This document shows, piece by piece, positions 1 to 3,969 of a stretch of 6,537 bases of DNA. This stretch comes from Promethearchaeota archaeon (GTDB taxonomy: Archaea; Asgardarchaeota; Lokiarchaeia; Sigynarchaeales; SOKP01). Position 1 is the stretch's first letter; each line of letters opens with the position of its first letter. A program made the position numbers and the translations under genes. The notes below the pieces were generated by a model, which made no database searches, was not told the DNA's origin, and worked only from the letters and a program-made list of their open reading frames with translations. The stretch is taken from the NCBI GenBank assembly GCA_030620005.1, contig JAUXAJ010000287.1, positions 1-6,537 of the forward strand, given 5' to 3'.

Positions 1-62
1 TCATGTACCTGTATCCGTTGAGTGTCGTTCGGAAAAATCCGTAGCTTGATGGCTTGAATCAT
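1..62 (-). CDS. tnpB: TnpB, RNA-guided nuclease of an IS200/IS605-type element (N-terminal 20 codons, cut by window edge)
   Basis: Read on the minus strand, an ATG at 62-60 opens a frame without stops to the window edge. It starts MIQAIKLRIFPNDTQ, the typical TnpB opening: a short beta strand with alternating basic residues, then an aromatic-Pro-Asn motif and a Thr-Gln. Known TnpB proteins are about 350-450 residues and act as RNA-guided DNA endonucleases encoded inside IS200/IS605 elements, so over 90% of this gene lies outside the window and its RuvC motifs cannot be checked. Support also comes from the hairpin 84-125 bases upstream (146-187), which has the form and position expected for the left end of such an element. 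Only about 20 residues are visible, so an unrelated short match is possible but unlikely given the context. Confidence 0.72.
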   Translation of the reverse strand, partial: MIQAIKLRIFPNDTQRIQVH

Positions 63-84
63 TTATACAATAGTAGAAGTAATC

Positions 85-98
85 ACCATTTTAATGGT
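85..98. repeat. Small palindrome in the tnpB leader
   Basis: ACCATT (85-90) and AATGGT (93-98) form a 6-bp stem with a 2-base loop, 23 bases upstream of the tnpB start. It could be part of the IS end structure or of the tnpB promoter/leader. Nothing further can be said from one copy. Confidence 0.3.
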
Positions 99-145
99 TT
101 ACAGTGCGATGGTTTAGTGATTTTTTTTTTCCAAAAAAAAATAGG

Positions 146-187
146 ACTCAATTCATCTCCACCTTGAAAGGTGGAGTTTTCTTGAGT
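146..187. repeat. Subterminal imperfect hairpin of the IS left end
   Basis: An inner perfect 8-bp stem, CTCCACCT (157-164) with AGGTGGAG (169-176), encloses a 4-base loop. It is extended across a 5-by-5 internal mismatch by an outer 6-bp stem, ACTCAA (146-151) with TTGAGT (182-187). The inner stem is followed on the plus strand by TTTT, so in isolation it resembles an intrinsic terminator. Its place upstream of a tnpB start and its interrupted-stem form fit an IS200/IS605 end hairpin better. Confidence 0.65.
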
Positions 188-191
188 GGTC

Positions 192-242
192 ATTATAAAA
201 TATGTTTCAAATTTTTATTTCTATAAAGCGTCAATTGTCATC
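192..242 (+). promoter_or_regulatory. Putative TATA-type promoter and leader for the HAD remnant
   Basis: ATTATAAAATA at 192-202 is a good archaeal TATA-like element about 45 bases upstream of the ATG at 243, which would give a leader of roughly 20 bases. A second, closer candidate is CTATAAAG at 221-228. The promoter seems intact although the gene behind it is truncated. It sits directly against the IS left end. Confidence 0.35.
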
Positions 243-305
243 ATGAAAACAAACCACAATATTAAGACTATTATTTTCGATTTAGGAAGAGTATATTTTA
301 CCATG
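243..305 (+). pseudogene. Remnant of a HAD-superfamily hydrolase gene (N-terminus only)
   Basis: From the ATG at 243 the frame reads MKTNHNIKTIIFDLGRVYFT. The part IIFDLGRVYF is HAD motif I (hydrophobic strand, catalytic Asp at residue 13, then Leu-Gly-x-Val) in the form common among HAD hydrolases of the haloacid-dehalogenase/epoxide-hydrolase N-domain type, usually FDLGGVYF. Resemblance ends at about residue 20 (base 302); the next codons give MKESHALLFSF and then run antisense through the 3' end of the convergent hydrolase gene. No other plus frame after 302 resumes a HAD-like sequence. A full HAD enzyme needs about 200 residues and motifs II-IV, so this is a stump left by deletion or recombination. 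The glycine usually following LG is Arg here, consistent with decay. Confidence in the identity is limited by the 20-residue match. Confidence 0.5.
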
Positions 306-329
306 AAAGAAAGCCACGCCCTTCTTTTT

Positions 330-1217
330 TCATTCAATGCAGCCCATGACTTTCAAGCCTTCAATCAACCATTCAATTACTAACTTCAAACCATGAATGT
401 TCTCTTTCGTGTGTATTCTCGAATTAGGTGTAAATTTCTCGTGATATTTTAATGCAATATAATTAAGCGAAGGGTTTTCATTATACCATTTTATTAACGA
501 ATTTTTAGCGTTCTTGTGAAGAACTTCCATATCGTTTAAAATTTTTGTAAAATCATTCTCTTTCCACACTCCAAAATGTGCCAATGAAATGGAATTTAAA
601 TCATCCTTAAGTGATCTTAATTTATTAAATGTGTTCAGAATTTCTGACTCCTTAAACTCTGGTGGTACGAATTCAGGTATGGCCGTATCATGATCAAACT
701 TATCCATTATTGCGTCTCCTACAAAAATGTTTTCATTCTTTCTATCTAAAATTGCGATTGAATCTTGTGTATGACCAAAAAAATTTAATATTTCTAACTT
801 CAAACCGTTAAGATCAATAATATCGCCTTCTTTCAACGGCGTTACGCTTTCTATAGGAGCAACATCATAACCAAAATAACTATTCATTCTCTCAGGAGTT
901 TTTAAATTTTCCACGGCATGTTCTGAAGCTAAAACTTCAATCTTAGTATCCGGCATTAGTTTTTTTAATTTTCTAATATCTTGAATGTGGTCGAAGTGTG
1001 AATGCGTTAGAATAATTTTATGAATTGGATAAAGCCCTAGTTCCTTGAGTTTTTTTACAATTTTTCTTACCATTAAATCAGATGGAGTATCAATCATTAA
1101 ACGCATTCCTTCATTTTCAACTATGTAGTTAGCAAGATTTCCTTCCATCCTATACAATAGCGCATCTAGGAGGTATGAGTTATCGTTAAATTTCCCATTT
1201 TTATTAATGAACACCAT
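330..1217 (-). CDS. Metallo-beta-lactamase-fold hydrolase (glyoxalase II-like)
   Basis: This 295-residue protein is predicted to be a soluble cytoplasmic hydrolase with a two-metal (usually zinc) centre. The MBL motifs appear in order: HSHFDH at residues 72-77 (His72, His74, Asp76, His77), GHT with His149, GD with Asp168 as the bridging acid, and AHFG with His214. The strand GNLANYIVENEGMRLMIDT at 26-44 is the usual MBL N-terminal hairpin. Residues after about 225 form a helical, Lys-rich tail resembling the C-terminal extension in several GloB/LACTB2-like proteins. All metal ligands are present, so it should be active; the substrate (thioester, lactone or other) cannot be read from sequence. 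The ATG at 1217 is preferred because the ATGs at 1227 and 1237 are out of frame and soon hit stops, and because sequence typical of the fold's N-terminus starts shortly after. It lies downstream of the minus-strand membrane mini-protein gene (95-base gap), with an A/T-rich upstream region that could hold its own promoter. Confidence 0.88.
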   Translation of the reverse strand: MVFINKNGKFNDNSYLLDALLYRMEGNLANYIVENEGMRLMIDTPSDLMVRKIVKKLKELGLYPIHKIILTHSHFDHIQDIRKLKKLMPDTKIEVLASEHAVENLKTPERMNSYFGYDVAPIESVTPLKEGDIIDLNGLKLEILNFFGHTQDSIAILDRKNENIFVGDAIMDKFDHDTAIPEFVPPEFKESEILNTFNKLRSLKDDLNSISLAHFGVWKENDFTKILNDMEVLHKNAKNSLIKWYNENPSLNYIALKYHEKFTPNSRIHTKENIHGLKLVIEWLIEGLKVMGCIE

Positions 1218-1240
1218 GTTTTACCATGCTTTACCATATT
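1215..1240 (-). repeat. Three 10-base direct repeats with ATG at the hydrolase start
   Basis: On the minus strand the start region reads ATGGTAAAGC, ATGGTAAAAC, ATGGTGTTCA, giving ATGs at 1237, 1227 and 1217, exactly ten bases apart and in three different frames. Only 1217 opens the long frame; 1227 stops after seven codons and 1237 after 23. The copies may be a slippage product. They could act as decoy start codons, but that is speculation. Confidence 0.5.
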
Positions 1241-1312
1241 TTTTCTTTTTTTTACTTTAACTAATCCTTTTAAGACGATTAATATTTCATGTAATTACTT
1301 TTATCAAGTCTC

Positions 1313-1501
1313 TTAAAGCCCTGCTTGCCACTTTTTCGATACGAAGTACAGTATAATTAGCGATATAATGTATACAAAAAGTATCATTGACCAAACGATC
1401 ATTTCGCCTTCATTATTCTCTAAATATGCCTTAATTACATTGTAAACAAAGAAGATACTAAATAAAATCAACAATCGAAATCTTTTTTTAAATTTGTCCA
1501 T
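1313..1501 (-). CDS. Small two-helix membrane protein, unknown function
   Basis: This 62-residue protein has a basic N-terminus (KKRFR at residues 4-8), a first membrane segment at about 9-27, a short acidic loop (ENNEGE, about 28-33), a second membrane segment at about 35-54, and a Lys-Lys-Trp tail. The positive-inside rule puts both ends in the cytoplasm. I do not recognise a family. The start is the ATG at 1501; another ATG eight bases upstream, from a direct repeat of ATGGACAA, is out of frame and stops after 12 codons. The gene lies 95 bases upstream of the hydrolase gene on the same strand, so co-transcription is possible, and it diverges from the RING-like gene across 100 bases. The clear hydrophobic pattern and basic ends argue for a real gene, but short size and lack of recognised homologs limit confidence. 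Confidence 0.6.
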   Translation of the reverse strand: MDKFKKRFRLLILFSIFFVYNVIKAYLENNEGEMIVWSMILFVYIISLIILYFVSKKWQAGL

Positions 1502-1601
1502 TTGTCCATGAATACATTTTCAAAATAATTAATAATAATAAAAATTAATTTATTCTATAATAAAGAATGTTTTATTATAAAAAGAATAACGATACTAAAA
1601 A
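1502..1601. promoter_or_regulatory. Divergent promoter region; TATA box for the RING-like gene
   Basis: This 100-base, almost pure A/T stretch separates two divergent starts. On the plus strand TTTATTATAAAAAG (1571-1584) is a strong archaeal TATA candidate centred about 25 bases before the ATG at 1602, the spacing expected for a leaderless or near-leaderless transcript. On the minus strand several A/T boxes around 1524-1540 lie about 25-35 bases from the ATG at 1501, but none stands out. There is no clear Shine-Dalgarno sequence on either side. Confidence 0.45.
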
Positions 1602-1811
1602 ATGAGTAGAAACATACCTCCTCCATTTTGTTATGTCTGCAAATCCGATTTTGAAAGTTCATTAGATAAATTACATTACTGTATCTGCGACACTGCTGTC
1701 TGCAACAATTGTTTGAATAGTATTAAGAAGAATGAAAATCAATGGATTTGTCCAAAGTGTAAAACGGTCAATGAAATAATGGAAAGTGCGCTTTTTAGAG
1801 ATAGAAGTTGA
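1602..1811 (+). CDS. Small C4C4 RING-type zinc-finger protein, NOT4-like spacing (candidate ubiquitin E3)
   Basis: This 69-residue protein is almost entirely one zinc-binding module. Cysteines fall at residues 10, 13, 27, 29, 34, 37, 50 and 53, giving C-x2-C-x13-C-x-C-x4-C-x2-C-x12-C-x2-C. This is the cross-brace pattern of a RING finger in which the usual His ligand is Cys, and it matches the NOT4/CNOT4 RING (x2, x13, x, x4, x2, x11, x2) except for one added residue in the last loop. The sequence CLNSIKKNENQWICPKC also lines up with the NOT4 region CWHRIRTDENGLCPAC (recalled from memory). E2-contact positions of RING ligases are hydrophobic here: Val12 between the first Cys pair and Ile41 four residues after Cys37. 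Lys54 occupies the position often held by the linchpin Arg. There is no other domain, signal or membrane segment. Small RING proteins belong to the archaeal ubiquitin-like systems of Asgard archaea and Caldiarchaeum, so an E3 role is plausible, but no E1, E2 or ubiquitin gene is visible; a structural zinc-ribbon role is the alternative. Confidence 0.75.
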   Translation: MSRNIPPPFCYVCKSDFESSLDKLHYCICDTAVCNNCLNSIKKNENQWICPKCKTVNEIMESALFRDRS

Positions 1812-1815
1812 ATCT

Positions 1816-1848
1816 TTTTAATGACCTTTTTCTTTTTATTATTTTGAG
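1816..1848 (+). terminator. T-rich archaeal-type terminator after the RING-like gene
   Basis: Three T-tracts, TTTTT, TTTTT and TTTTT, interspersed with a few other bases, begin five bases after the stop codon. Archaeal RNA polymerase commonly terminates at such U-rich runs without a hairpin, and no stem is seen here. Confidence 0.4.
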
Positions 1849-1873
1849 AGATTTAATATTGTCTATCGTGCCA

Positions 1874-1927
1874 ATGATGAAAAATAGATGAAATGATGAA
1901 TTGATGAAATTAATTGAGGAAGTCTGA
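1874..1927 (+). ncRNA. Weak candidate box C/D-like small RNA
   Basis: ATGATGA at 1874-1880 matches box C (RUGAUGA) and CTGA at 1924-1927 matches box D. They are 54 bases apart end to end, the usual size of archaeal C/D sRNAs. The flanks can pair GCC (1870-1872) with GGC (1928-1930). Further TGATGA copies at 1894-1899 and 1902-1907 could serve as box C'. Against it: no recognisable D' box, a 16-base spacer between the nearest C' and D (10-12 is usual), and TGATGA copies that arise from a tandem octamer repeat and may be chance. Confidence 0.2.
1876..1910 (+). repeat. Octamer tandem repeat GATGAAAT
   Basis: Three contiguous copies with period 8, GATGAAAT (1887-1894), GATGAATT (1895-1902) and GATGAAAT (1903-1910), follow a fourth copy, GATGAAAA (1876-1883), after a 3-base spacer. 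It lies in the 266-base gap between the RING-like and SRPBCC genes and encodes nothing convincing in any frame. Confidence 0.6.
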
Positions 1928-1928
1928 G

Positions 1929-1955
1929 GCTTGATTATTAAGAATAATCTCAAGC
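1929..1955. repeat. Intergenic hairpin
   Basis: GCTTGA (1929-1934) pairs with TCAAGC (1950-1955), and TTATT (1935-1939) pairs with AATAA (1943-1947): 11 bp in all, with a 2-base bulge and a 3-base loop. No T-run follows, so it is not a typical terminator. It directly follows the box-D-like CTGA. The rest of the gap to 2077 is A/T-rich with several TATA-like boxes and no ORF worth calling. Confidence 0.45.
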
Positions 1956-2077
1956 ACGTAAAAGAAAAAGATAAAGCTAAAAGTTTAAAATATTTTATTA
2001 TAATTAATTTGAAATGTTAAAAAATTGGGTTAATATAGGTAAATTAATCAATTTTTATTAATGCATGTTTCTATAAG

Positions 2078-2575
2078 GTGAATCGTATAACAGCAATAAT
2101 ATCTAAAATTGCAGAAATAAACTGTTCAAGCGAAACTTTTTTTAAAGCATTATTCACACCAAAATTATGGATAGCAATTAGTCCTGTAAAAAAATTTGAA
2201 GCAGAGTTCGTTAGTCCTAATGTATTATACAGCGAATTAGTTGACGAAGTAAAACTAATTAATTTTCCAATAGAAATGAAGGGAGAACTCGTGTTAATTG
2301 ATAAAGGAGAACAAGAAGGGAAAGGGAGATTAGTGGAGTTCAACGTGAGAAATAATAAAGACGTGAAGGAATTAGAAGGAAACCTTCGAATAAAAGCACT
2401 CTCAGAAAATAAATCCAAGATTGGAATTTTTATTCATAAATTCTCAATAACCAGTGAGTTTCTAAATTTAATTGGTACGGGTGTAGGAGAGCTCATTTTA
2501 AGAATGAAAATAACTGATATGGCAAGAAAGTTGGAAAAAATTTGTAAATCTCAAAATTTAAATGATTTTATATAA
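2078..2575 (+). CDS. SRPBCC/START-like (helix-grip) ligand-binding protein
   Basis: This 165-residue soluble protein shows the order expected of the SRPBCC (Bet v 1/START/CoxG-like) fold: a first strand (ITAIISKIAEINCS, 3-16), a short helix pair with a TPKLWIAISP segment (27-36), a run of alternating beta strands (about 39-123) that includes an ENKSKIGIFIH strand (110-120), and a long C-terminal helix (about 137-158) that would pack on the sheet to close a hydrophobic cavity. Such proteins bind lipids, polyketides or other hydrophobic ligands, or act as cyclases or chaperones; no catalytic signature identifies the ligand. The start is taken as GTG at 2078: no in-frame ATG exists upstream before the TAA at 2045, and the ATGs at 2061 and 2065 run into stops. 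The gene is followed after 32 bases by the longin-domain gene, probably in one transcript. The fold call rests on pattern, not on a diagnostic motif. Confidence 0.65.
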   Translation: MNRITAIISKIAEINCSSETFFKALFTPKLWIAISPVKKFEAEFVSPNVLYSELVDEVKLINFPIEMKGELVLIDKGEQEGKGRLVEFNVRNNKDVKELEGNLRIKALSENKSKIGIFIHKFSITSEFLNLIGTGVGELILRMKITDMARKLEKICKSQNLNDFI

Positions 2576-2607
2576 AGTCTATAATAATTAATTAATGGGG
2601 ATGGAGC

Positions 2608-3453
2608 ATGAATATTTGGATACTTGATTCGAATTCGGGAGTGAATATTCTCTACAAACCATTTATTGCTTTTTCCGTTAACGAAGACCTTGTTTCGGGG
2701 TTGTTAACTGCTTTAAATCAATTTACTAAAATTGAATTTAAACAAGAGCTCGAAAGCATTGAAATGAAAGGTATAAGATGGGTATACATCTCTGAAAAAT
2801 CTACAAATCTGCTATTCATCGCCGCAGATACTAAAGATGTGGATTCTGAAATATTACGTGCAAGATTAAATGTTATAAAGCAAGCTTTCATACAAGAATA
2901 TGTAAAAAGCGAAGAAAATTGGAAGAAAGTTTGGAACGGAAATGTAGAAATATTCCGTCCATTTGAAAACATCATAGAAGAATATTATGAGCAGTGGAAA
3001 CAAGCAGAAAATATAACACAAATCGCAGAATTTTACGATATTATCGGAATTTTTCAACAAATTTTTAATATAATCATAAGTGTCATTGATTTTCGTATTA
3101 ATGAAGGAATTCGACGTTTAATATTTGACCATGTTGAAACCTTATTTGAGAACTATTTAAACCATAGACTTGTAAGAAATCATCCCGAATTAAAAAAAAT
3201 CTCTTTTGGAAGGGATTCTGGCGTTAATATCATCAATATTAACCCGGCAAATTGTAACATGATGGATGTAGAAAGACAGCTAATAAATTTAATTAGGGGC
3301 ATGGTAGAAATAATTAAAGTAGAAGTAGGACACGAGCAAAGCGTGAAATTTTTTATCAAAGAACACCTCTTTAATTACATTCTTTCAAATTTCTTATTAT
3401 TAAAAGAATTAAATCTTGCGTCTTTCTTGTTAAAACTTTTTTTGGTGGAGTAA
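2608..3453 (+). CDS. Longin-domain protein with long helical C-terminal region
   Basis: Of 281 residues, the N-terminal ~100 fit the longin topology (beta-beta-alpha-beta-beta-beta-alpha): strand NIWILDSNSGVNILYKPF (2-19), helix NEDLVSGLLTALNQFTKI (25-42), strands LESIEMKGIRWVYIS (48-62) and NLLFIAADTK (67-76), helix DSEILRARLNVIKQAFIQEY (79-98). This is the fold of adaptin sigma chains and SNARE longins in eukaryotic membrane traffic; Asgard archaea carry many longin and roadblock proteins. Residues 100-281 are mostly helical, with a hydrophobic stretch at 146-163 and a very hydrophobic C-terminus (254-280) that may be amphipathic or membrane-facing; no SNARE heptad or CAAX-like end is seen. 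The start at 2608 is supported by GGGGATGGAG (2597-2606) just upstream, though GGAG is too close to the ATG to be a normal Shine-Dalgarno; the ATGs at 2595 and 2601 are out of frame. A TATA-like CTATAATAATTA (2579-2590) could give it a second promoter. A role at membranes or with small GTPases is an inference. Confidence 0.72.
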   Translation: MNIWILDSNSGVNILYKPFIAFSVNEDLVSGLLTALNQFTKIEFKQELESIEMKGIRWVYISEKSTNLLFIAADTKDVDSEILRARLNVIKQAFIQEYVKSEENWKKVWNGNVEIFRPFENIIEEYYEQWKQAENITQIAEFYDIIGIFQQIFNIIISVIDFRINEGIRRLIFDHVETLFENYLNHRLVRNHPELKKISFGRDSGVNIININPANCNMMDVERQLINLIRGMVEIIKVEVGHEQSVKFFIKEHLFNYILSNFLLLKELNLASFLLKLFLVE

Positions 3454-3557
3454 TTTTTCTTAAGTTTTACCTAATTAATTCTAATTTTAGACACTATTTC
3501 TGGGGAATTCGCTAAAAAGTAAGTGAATTTTAAAATTTTAAAAAAATAAAAATTAAG

Positions 3558-3624
3558 TATTATTTATAAATTGAGATTTAGGTTTATCACTAAATTTGTC
3601 GGGTCTTTTTTTTTATAAATAATA
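3558..3624. repeat. Nested inverted repeat in the 3454-3665 gap
   Basis: A perfect 13-bp inverted repeat, TATTATTTATAAA (3558-3570) and TTTATAAATAATA (3612-3624), encloses a second inverted repeat, ATTTAG (3576-3581) with CTAAAT (3590-3595). The right arm overlaps a TATA-like box, and the T-run 3606-3614 lies inside. In A/T-rich DNA some palindromy is expected, but 13 perfect bp with a nested stem is more than usual. It could be a terminator structure, an operator or a decayed miniature element. Confidence 0.45.
3598..3614 (+). terminator. T-run terminator candidate for the SRPBCC-longin unit
   Basis: GTCGGGTC leads into nine consecutive T (3606-3614), a small G/C island before a U-run as favoured by archaeal intrinsic termination. 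It lies about 150 bases after the longin stop codon and just upstream of the promoter-like sequence of the next ORF. Confidence 0.4.
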
Positions 3625-3627
3625 GAT

Positions 3628-3665
3628 GATATTATAGAATTAAAAAAAAAAAAAAATGATAAAAA
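3628..3665 (+). promoter_or_regulatory. TATA-like box and 15-base A-run before the 79-residue ORF
   Basis: GATATTATAGAA (3628-3639) is a TATA-like element about 33 bases before the ATG at 3666, followed by 15 consecutive A (3642-3656). An earlier ATG at 3656 is in another frame and stops after nine codons. No Shine-Dalgarno sequence is present. Confidence 0.3.
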
Positions 3666-3905
3666 ATGAGTTCAGGAATAGTTAAAAGTTTTCAGCAAGA
3701 GTTGGTTGAAACAAATAAAATAATCCTTAATGAAAAATCCTTTAATATCTCTGAAATTATCGTCCCTTTTTCAAGCTTTCACGAATTTTATCCGAGTGAA
3801 AAAGATATTTGTATAAAAGAAAATGAATCCGAATTCAAAAACATCTTGAAAAAAGAATTTTTGGATGCCATAAAAAAATCAGCTTTTTTTAATAAAAATT
3901 TTTAA
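3666..3905 (+). CDS. Hypothetical 79-residue protein
   Basis: I do not recognise this protein. It has no Cys pairs, signal peptide or membrane segment. It begins with a possible amphipathic helix (SGIVKSFQQELVETNKIIL, 3-21), a middle with strand-like and aromatic residues (SEIIVPFSSFHEFYP, 29-43), and a Lys/Glu-rich C-terminal helix (about 54-75) ending in Phe-rich FFNKNF. Frame-wide use of A/T-ending codons matches its neighbours, and a TATA-like box precedes it, which favours a real gene. Against this, it is short, low in complexity and flanked by very A/T-rich DNA in which chance ORFs are common. It lies 64 bases upstream of the transporter gene on the same strand. Confidence 0.45.
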   Translation: MSSGIVKSFQQELVETNKIILNEKSFNISEIIVPFSSFHEFYPSEKDICIKENESEFKNILKKEFLDAIKKSAFFNKNF

Positions 3906-3914
3906 GAGTTTAAT

Positions 3915-3954
3915 ATTCTTTTTTATTAAGTTATTTCTTTATTAAGAAAAGAAT
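3915..3954. promoter_or_regulatory. Overlapping inverted repeats in the transporter promoter region
   Basis: ATTCTTTT (3915-3922) is the exact inverted repeat of AAAAGAAT (3947-3954), and inside it TTTCTT (3934-3939) pairs with AAGAAA (3944-3949). The two arms overlap, so they are alternative structures. CTTTATTAAG (3937-3946) is a TATA candidate about 28 bases before the transporter ATG at 3970. The dyad could therefore be an operator over the promoter, or a terminator for the preceding ORF. Confidence 0.35.
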
Positions 3955-3969
3955 AAACGCATTAAAATT

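Larger units (their letters stand above)
1..195 (-). mobile_element. Left-end portion of an IS200/IS605-family insertion sequence
   Basis: This stretch combines the start of tnpB (62 to 1, minus strand), about 80 bases of untranslated A/T-rich leader with facing A and T tracts (121-142), and a strong subterminal hairpin (146-187). IS200/IS605 elements have no terminal inverted repeats; their ends carry imperfect hairpins recognised by the TnpA transposase. No tnpA lies on this side of tnpB, so the element is either tnpB-only or has tnpA elsewhere. The exact outer boundary cannot be fixed from one copy. On the minus strand the bases just outside the hairpin read TAATGAC (195-189), so a cleavage site near 188-191 is a guess. 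Confidence 0.6.

Noticed and set aside
157..181. Intrinsic (rho-independent) terminator: stem plus TTTT
   Set aside because: The shape fits, but no gene ends nearby on the plus strand, and the outer stem and position before tnpB fit an IS end better.
186..383. A 65-codon plus-strand frame starting at GTG 186
   Set aside because: The part before the ATG at 243 overlaps the IS hairpin and promoter-like sequence, and the part after ~302 is antisense to the 3' end of the MBL gene. Only the middle 20 codons resemble a protein, so it is called a HAD remnant instead.
1876..1910. CRISPR-like or VNTR array
   Set aside because: The unit is only 8 bases, copies are contiguous without spacers, and there are no cas genes.
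2061..2079. ATG start codons at 2061 and 2065 for the SRPBCC gene
   Set aside because: Both are in other frames and meet stop codons within a few codons; GTG at 2078 is the first plausible in-frame start after the TAA at 2045.
2071..2418. A 115-codon minus-strand frame
   Set aside because: It is fully antisense to the SRPBCC gene, has a Ser/Phe/Leu-rich composition typical of antisense shadows, and shows no family motif.
2718..3060. Two minus-strand frames of 64-85 codons
   Set aside because: Both are antisense to the longin gene, whose protein has coherent domain structure on the plus strand.
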